Source: Prorocentrum cordatum
Taxonomy: Eukaryota > Sar > Dinophyceae > Prorocentrales > Prorocentraceae
Direction of reading: 5' to 3'
DNA: 64,000 nucleotides
NCBI GenBank assembly: GCA_963575745.1
Contig: CAUYUJ010020566.1
Coordinates: forward strand, 1-64,000
The notes under the pieces were generated by a model, which ran no database searches, had not been told where the DNA came from, and saw only the letters and a list, made by a program, of their open reading frames with translations. Numbering within the stretch: position 1 is the stretch's first letter; every line of letters starts with the position of its first letter. A program made the position numbers and the translations under genes. Positions 60,201 through 64,000 of this stretch are shown here, one piece after another.

Positions 60201-62661
60201 CCTCGCCAAGCAATTCCGTCTCAAGCTTTCGGACAAGTTTGTGCTCATTGCCACCGTTCCGCAGGACGGGAGGAGGACAGCCGCTCAATTGCAGAAGCGG
60301 GGTATCCCTGTACGGTTCGGCCTTCACGGCACGGATCTCGGCATCGACGCAGCCTCTGGCAAACGGCGCACAGTCGCTAAGGCCAGAATGAGGTTGGTTG
60401 CCAGCAGGAAGAGGGCGGCTCGCATTGCCCGCATACGCAGACATGCTCCTCTACGGCGTGAAGCTCAGGGTCTTTGGACCACAGGCGCAGCTCCTCAAGG
60501 CTCCTACGGGCACCAGGCCCATGGCATGTCACCGTCCAACGTCCTCGCCGTCAGGCGGCAGGCAGCCTTGGCTGGAGCTGGGCCCATGAAGGGCAGGTGT
60601 CTTACGACAACACTGGCGGTCCTTTACGGTCTCAAGGATCCAGCCCTGGAGTTACGACGAGGCCTTCTTTCAGAATTTCTCTGTCTCTGGAAGACCGACA
60701 CCAGCATTCACCATCGAGTTGAAAATGCTTGGACTGTTATTCATCGGCGGCTTCTCGCAGTTGGCGCCAACAAAAGATGGAGACTGGTCAAAGGACCGAT
60801 TGGAGCTGTTATTGCGACTTTGCTAGACGCGGGATGGGAAGTACCCTCAGTTCTACGTTGGAGGAGGCCCACTGTCGGAGGAATCGAGGAGTGGCTGATC
60901 CCAACAGCACGACGTGCAGGCTACGACCCCACTGGGTTCGACATCTCCGAGCTGCTGGACGACGTGGTCACTGATTTTCGCGCTCAGCTTTGGAGTAATG
61001 CGTCGAAGCACATGGCAGGTGATGGCCTGGCTGAGGGAGCGGACCTCTATTGGGCCAGGCTGGAGCTCAGCCACTTCGCCAAGAAGGGGGAGCTCGACCT
61101 GTTCGGCCTCAACTTGTGCGTGGTCACGGGCGCCCAGTGGACGATGGACAGGCAGCACCCGCTGAGTGAGGTCGCTGACCGCCTGTGTCCGCGATGCCAG
61201 CAGGAGGAAGAAACTCTTGCGCATCGCATCTGGCATTGCCCCTGCAATAAAGATCACAGTGATTTCACGTCTACTGATCATTTGATTCCGCAAGCGTTAG
61301 CGTCTGTTGAATCTGAACCAAGCCTTTGGCTGAGAGGTGTTCCGCCTACCCGTGTCACCCACCCTGTTTTCAGGGAGCCGTTGGAGAGCCTAAGCAGAGC
61401 CCAACTTGGTGAGGTCCCTCTTGGAGCCTGCTCTAGAGACCCTGGCAGCAGCCCGTTGGTCGGCTTCGGGGACGGATCTGGAGGACGTTTTTCGTCCGAC
61501 CCTCGTCGCCGTCGTTGTGGCTCCGCTGTAGTTGTGGTCAGGGACGCGAGACCTGGGGAGGGACCTTTGCGTTGGGCCGTCTTGGGGGGCATCTCCGAGA
61601 TTTTGCGAGGCCCCTCGCAAACGGTGCCCAGGTCGGAGCTACAGGCTTTCGCTCTTTTTCTGGAAAGCACTACTGGTCCTGTCCATTTTGTGACGGACCA
61701 CAAGCCTCTCATGACGGGGTGGAGTCGGGGCCGACCTTGGAGCTTGGGGGGGAGGAACAGCGATTTGTGGCTGCGAATTCGCTGCGCCATCGACGACCGA
61801 GGCCCAGGGCACGTCTCGGTCGAATGGACGCCCTCGCACCTGTCCCCTGACGACTCCTCTCTCTCCCATCACGAAGTTTTTCTTGCCAGTGGTAATCAGT
61901 TAGCCGACGAAGCGGCTTCTGAAGCCGCTGAACGATCCTGGACTTTGGCCGCCCAGGTTGTCCCCGCCACAGACGCCTGGGACCTCACCGCTGCCCTGGT
62001 GCGTCGAAGAGCTCGGCGGGCTTTGGCGGACGCCTCTTCGGCGGACCCCAAGCGCGCCAAGGCCCCGACGGAGATCGAGCGGCCTAGGCCGAAGACCGCC
62101 GAGACCCGACGCCTCGAGCACGCGGCCAGGGCCAGCTCTCACAGATTTATTCCAGTCGGGTCCCGTTTCAGGTGCCATCTGTGCTCTGTTCTTTCGTCCC
62201 GACAGGGCCTCTTAGAGGCCCTGAAGACGGAGTGCTTTTCGCCGCTGGTCGTCCCTCCTGGTTTCCCTCGGGACGTGGTGGTCGCGGCTCGTTGTGGCGT
62301 CGCTGTTGGTGGGCTGGAGCTCGACCCCTCCCACCGCCTGGGATTCTGGGACTTGCATTCCTTGCATTTTTGTTTCAGATGTGGTCGGACCGCGACCGTT
62401 GACGGTCGCCAGTTGGCCGAAGGTTGCGGGCCCCCCACTCGCAAAGGCCGAGAGAATCTCGGCCGAATTAAACGCGGGCTGTTTCCGAGCTATGCGGGGC
62501 CTTCTAAGGCCTCGCAAGCGATTTCGCATGCGAGGTTTGTGGACGCGTGCGTCGCCGGGGAGACAGCACAGCGTGCCAGGAGGGCAAGCCCTGTACCCTC
62601 CCACGCTCCCTCCTCCCCTTGCGGGGAGGAGGAGGCGCTGGGGGTGGCTGCTACGGAGTAG
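57244..62661 (+). CDS. LINE ORF2: endonuclease, reverse transcriptase, RNase H
   Basis: 1,805 aa from ATG 57244. The APE-like endonuclease spans ~145-375: NITEW, ETHV (E178), GDWN (D302, N304), D343 and KTHC (H368). The reverse transcriptase spans ~735-1040: LLLDFEKFYD (D868), AGSPHG and FIDD (D960/D961, Phe instead of Tyr). The CPRC...HCPC zinc knuckle is at ~1315-1335. RNase H follows: GDGSGG (D1410), RSELQA (E1465), TDHKPL (D1485), NQLADEA (D1555). Two further Cys pairs, near 1645 and 1715, form a C-terminal zinc region. It nicks target DNA and primes cDNA synthesis there. The same frame is open back to 55552 and looks coding before 57244, so translation may begin upstream by re-initiation or frameshift. 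Confidence 0.88.
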   Translation: MPSPSVRISATRTSSGASGQASLTGALGGLAYAALNDSPPPRAAPRASTGPQASVPSVTTAHLYDAELDPFEDLEFEEGNERFHQDSPFEAEGGPAPPGVTARPSEARADQAAACGGPTGLEAGLSAPAAQALAAPAPSKLISDEKDFSILYGNITEWGPQAQRYVNTAPYSVFCLVETHVTAATFHSKTEIELDKDGWKVCATGSTPTGRGGSSGGEWVMAKKHLATTSLQAIRQYAQAARQPDPMRGFAAMILHLSSGNLVLVSVYLWPGLGVSGRNRQVLVALASFLHGLADPWLVIGDWNISPTSLEGSGWPDKIGGTLILPADVSTTCDKGQEGSLIDFAMAKYGTSSRYRVRSQPQVPWKTHCALQVDVHDGMRRWWYQKLLLPEPFPKVARPKLASDPSSRRSILRAQRQEQERARVPPDLLEDYDALHPSRSTLDPGSQVSFHIPSDLWEEQPSMERLSSQCCSVVESELLGHINALGLGAVTRQYARWSSGVERAFALHHQLDLRQRAPRAAGFSLQWMQTRATPGRVHMTDGAGEWWGTVLTLVQRIMALLRHGKDPRQIAICTAALGRYTNDASSFDPSDFFGPGSEGTANQQRWISWSRAFACATEMERDDFAYLTEKLACRSQARCLTLRRHSFIRWAKGVWTSKPGLLHSLVKEPKAVSSDPLVDGRVVGDPTIRMEHTRSTWERLWHDPVDSQADILAMFKRLHAQSREEELDPVSIEQVDKVIRVLGTKACGVDSITPLDIQRLPLEGRCDYCRLLNSIEEHGVWPAQTLASIGALLPKPKGGERVIGLLPETAKIWSRVRAGVTSTWTKELSDFWDTAVAGSSSLRAGLLRALLDESAVALGISAATLLLDFEKFYDSLSWILIGQAALDLKFPAIVVLLELEMCAGPRFLRGSLGVTDAIYATRSLVAGSPHGVRIAKLFLHPLMEAAHRRASFSTFWTFIDDTVARAEGTQAKVQTEILHATVTLADLAKQFRLKLSDKFVLIATVPQDGRRTAAQLQKRGIPVRFGLHGTDLGIDAASGKRRTVAKARMRLVASRKRAARIARIRRHAPLRREAQGLWTTGAAPQGSYGHQAHGMSPSNVLAVRRQAALAGAGPMKGRCLTTTLAVLYGLKDPALELRRGLLSEFLCLWKTDTSIHHRVENAWTVIHRRLLAVGANKRWRLVKGPIGAVIATLLDAGWEVPSVLRWRRPTVGGIEEWLIPTARRAGYDPTGFDISELLDDVVTDFRAQLWSNASKHMAGDGLAEGADLYWARLELSHFAKKGELDLFGLNLCVVTGAQWTMDRQHPLSEVADRLCPRCQQEEETLAHRIWHCPCNKDHSDFTSTDHLIPQALASVESEPSLWLRGVPPTRVTHPVFREPLESLSRAQLGEVPLGACSRDPGSSPLVGFGDGSGGRFSSDPRRRRCGSAVVVVRDARPGEGPLRWAVLGGISEILRGPSQTVPRSELQAFALFLESTTGPVHFVTDHKPLMTGWSRGRPWSLGGRNSDLWLRIRCAIDDRGPGHVSVEWTPSHLSPDDSSLSHHEVFLASGNQLADEAASEAAERSWTLAAQVVPATDAWDLTAALVRRRARRALADASSADPKRAKAPTEIERPRPKTAETRRLEHAARASSHRFIPVGSRFRCHLCSVLSSRQGLLEALKTECFSPLVVPPGFPRDVVVAARCGVAVGGLELDPSHRLGFWDLHSLHFCFRCGRTATVDGRQLAEGCGPPTRKGRENLGRIKRGLFPSYAGPSKASQAISHARFVDACVAGETAQRARRASPVPSHAPSSPCGEEEALGVAATE

Positions 62662-62895
62662 CCACCTTGGGTGCAGGTGCTTGGCCTCCTCCCTCTGTTT
62701 TCCCCTCCTCCTTTTTTTTTAGCACGCTGTGCTGTGCAAAAGGTCCAACAGGTCCTCCTCCTCCTCCTCCTCCTCCTCCTCCTCCTCCTCCTCCTCCTCC
62801 TCCTCCTCCTCCCCCTCCCCCTCCCCCTCCTCCTCCTCCTCCTCCCCCCCTTCCTCCTCCTCCTCTTCCTCCTCCTGCTCCACAGAGCTCCTCGA
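62662..62895. repeat. LINE 3' flank: T-rich and (CTC)n tract
   Basis: A T9 run at 62711-62719 and a CTC/CCT run at 62753-62878. GTAGCCACCTTGG at 62658-62670 overlaps the ORF2 stop and matches part of the spliced leader (15 of 21 positions), probably by chance. Confidence 0.7.
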
Positions 62896-63060
62896 GTCAT
62901 GAGACAATCCGGGCGGGAGTTTTTTTGGTGTCTGGGCCCTCGCTGGTACCCGTGGCCGTCAAAAAGCGGCTCTGGATGGGAAAGCGGTCCCGGAGAATGG
63001 GTCGAGACCTTTGGGGGGTCGACGCTACGAAGAAAATCATGACATCGGGGGTCTGGGTCC
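62896..63060 (+). mobile_element. MITE family G, copy 3 (degenerate)
   Basis: Shares GCCGTCAAAAAGCGGCTC-GGATG, AAGCGGTCCCGG-GAA, GGGGGTCGACG and ATCATGACATCGGGGGTCTGGG with 54592-54765. Confidence 0.6.
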
Positions 63061-63616
63061 TTCTCCTCCGCCTGCCTACGCTGCAGCGCGGCAGCCTTGC
63101 ACCCGCCCGCTCGCGAAGGCGGGAGCGGCCAGCAAAGGCTTGCTTTCGCTTCGGTCTGGGTCAGGGGCTCCGGCCCGCAGGCCGGGGTGGTTGGAGTGAC
63201 CTCGTGATGATCTTGTGGCCGAGAATCGACACGATATAAAGGATTTGGCGGCCGCCCCTCCTCGGTTCGAGCAGGACTGTTCGTTTCATTTCGGTGTCGC
63301 TGCAGACCTTTGTCCATTCGAGAAAAGGCCGCCTGCCCCACCGCAGCCGCTGCCTGGTTTGGACGGACCCATTCTTCCCCTATCCATTCTGTGGGCGCCC
63401 AGAACGGAGGAGGGCCAGTATCCAGGGCACCGTCAAGGGAGTGGACTTGGGGGGGGGGCGACGTTTCGAGGCGCGTGGGTTTCCGATGCCGCCGTCGGCC
63501 AGCGGCAGCTCTGCAGCCTCGGGGTGCCTTCGAGCGGCTCGGCCTCGCCGTGATCGCTCCGTGGCCACGCAGTCGGAGGAGGGCCCCCTCGGGGCAGGCT
63601 GCGGCAGCGACGAGAG
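63061..63616. other. stretch without gene
   Basis: No convincing coding frame or repeat. Confidence 0.4.
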
Positions 63617-63654
63617 AGCTCGGGACGACGACGACGACAACAACAGCAGCAACG

Positions 63655-63707
<53 letters not shown>

Positions 63708-63895
63708 GGCGAGCAAGAGGACGTGGGACGCGGGACGACCACGACGGCGGCGACGACGCCGCCGCCGGGGCGAGGCAAGGCGACGAAGGGCGACGACGAC
63801 GATGACGGCGGCGACGACGATGATGACCACGACGGCGGCGACAACGACGACGATGACGAGGGACGACGACGACGAGGGACGACGACCACGAAGGA

Positions 63896-63959
<64 letters not shown>

Positions 63960-64000
63960 ATCGACGGTGGCGGTGGCGGTGGCGGCGGCGGCGACGGCGA
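63617..64000. repeat. (GAC)n/(GGC)n triplet repeat
   Basis: Nearly continuous ACG/GAC and GGC triplets to the window end. Confidence 0.93.

Larger units (their letters stand above)
55531..62661 (+). mobile_element. LINE-type non-LTR retrotransposon
   Basis: Two overlapping-frame ORFs (ORF1, then ORF2 with APE-type endonuclease, reverse transcriptase, zinc knuckle and RNase H) follow a spliced-leader relict. No frameshift or stop interrupts either ORF, so the copy could be recent. No poly(A) tail or target duplication was found; the 3' flank runs into T- and CTC-rich sequence at 62685-62880, so the 3' end is unknown. Confidence 0.85.

Overview
The window looks like nuclear DNA of a dinoflagellate. 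It is very GC-rich and gene-poor. It is crowded with CTC/GAG, GT and CT microsatellites, satellites and small inverted-repeat elements. It carries a near-perfect relict of the dinoflagellate spliced leader (SL) directly before a retrotransposon ORF, and the one convincing multi-exon gene uses non-GT intron donors (GA, GC). The high GC is reminiscent of Prorocentrum, but that is inference. No tRNA, rRNA or CRISPR was recognised. All counts and alignments were made by eye.

Layout. 0-15.4 kb: no convincing gene; a 1.5-kb tandem duplication (1918-4968), a 403-bp tandem duplication that is one arm of a foldback (8316-9745), minisatellites and miniature inverted-repeat elements. 15.4-21.5 kb: a possible first exon with signal peptide (15403), two further candidate exons (18622-18780, 20708-20782), hairpin-rich repeats and several MITE-like elements, then a ~35-bp satellite. 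21.7-38.0 kb: a complete 16.3-kb DNA transposon. 38-42 kb: the same satellite again, then the last three exons of a host gene (40654-42007). 42-55.5 kb: repeats and MITEs, including a family with perfect 16-bp terminal inverted repeats and 5-bp target duplications. 55.5-62.7 kb: a non-LTR retrotransposon (LINE) with ORF1 and a large ORF2 (endonuclease, reverse transcriptase, zinc knuckle, RNase H). 62.7-64 kb: microsatellites.

The outstanding object is the 16,317-bp transposon at 21706-38022. It has 27-bp terminal inverted repeats flanked by TA, subterminal palindromes, and six intronless genes all on the + strand. Gene 5 is a 1,371-aa transposase-like protein with a DD35D triad and an OTU-like DGNC segment. 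Gene 6, and perhaps gene 2, resemble endonuclease/exonuclease/phosphatase proteins. Genes 1, 3 and 4 are unrecognised. The element is peppered with about 80 copies (49 exact by hand count) of a 12-nt dyad, CCGC-AGTN-GCGG, in all three reading frames and between genes. All copies have the same orientation, one lies just after five of the six stop codons, and I saw no exact copy in the other ~47 kb. The genes are preceded by polypyrimidine tracts, and at least three also by degenerate SL-like sequence. This suggests capture of genes as spliced cDNAs or built-in trans-splicing acceptors. I know of no described element combining these features.
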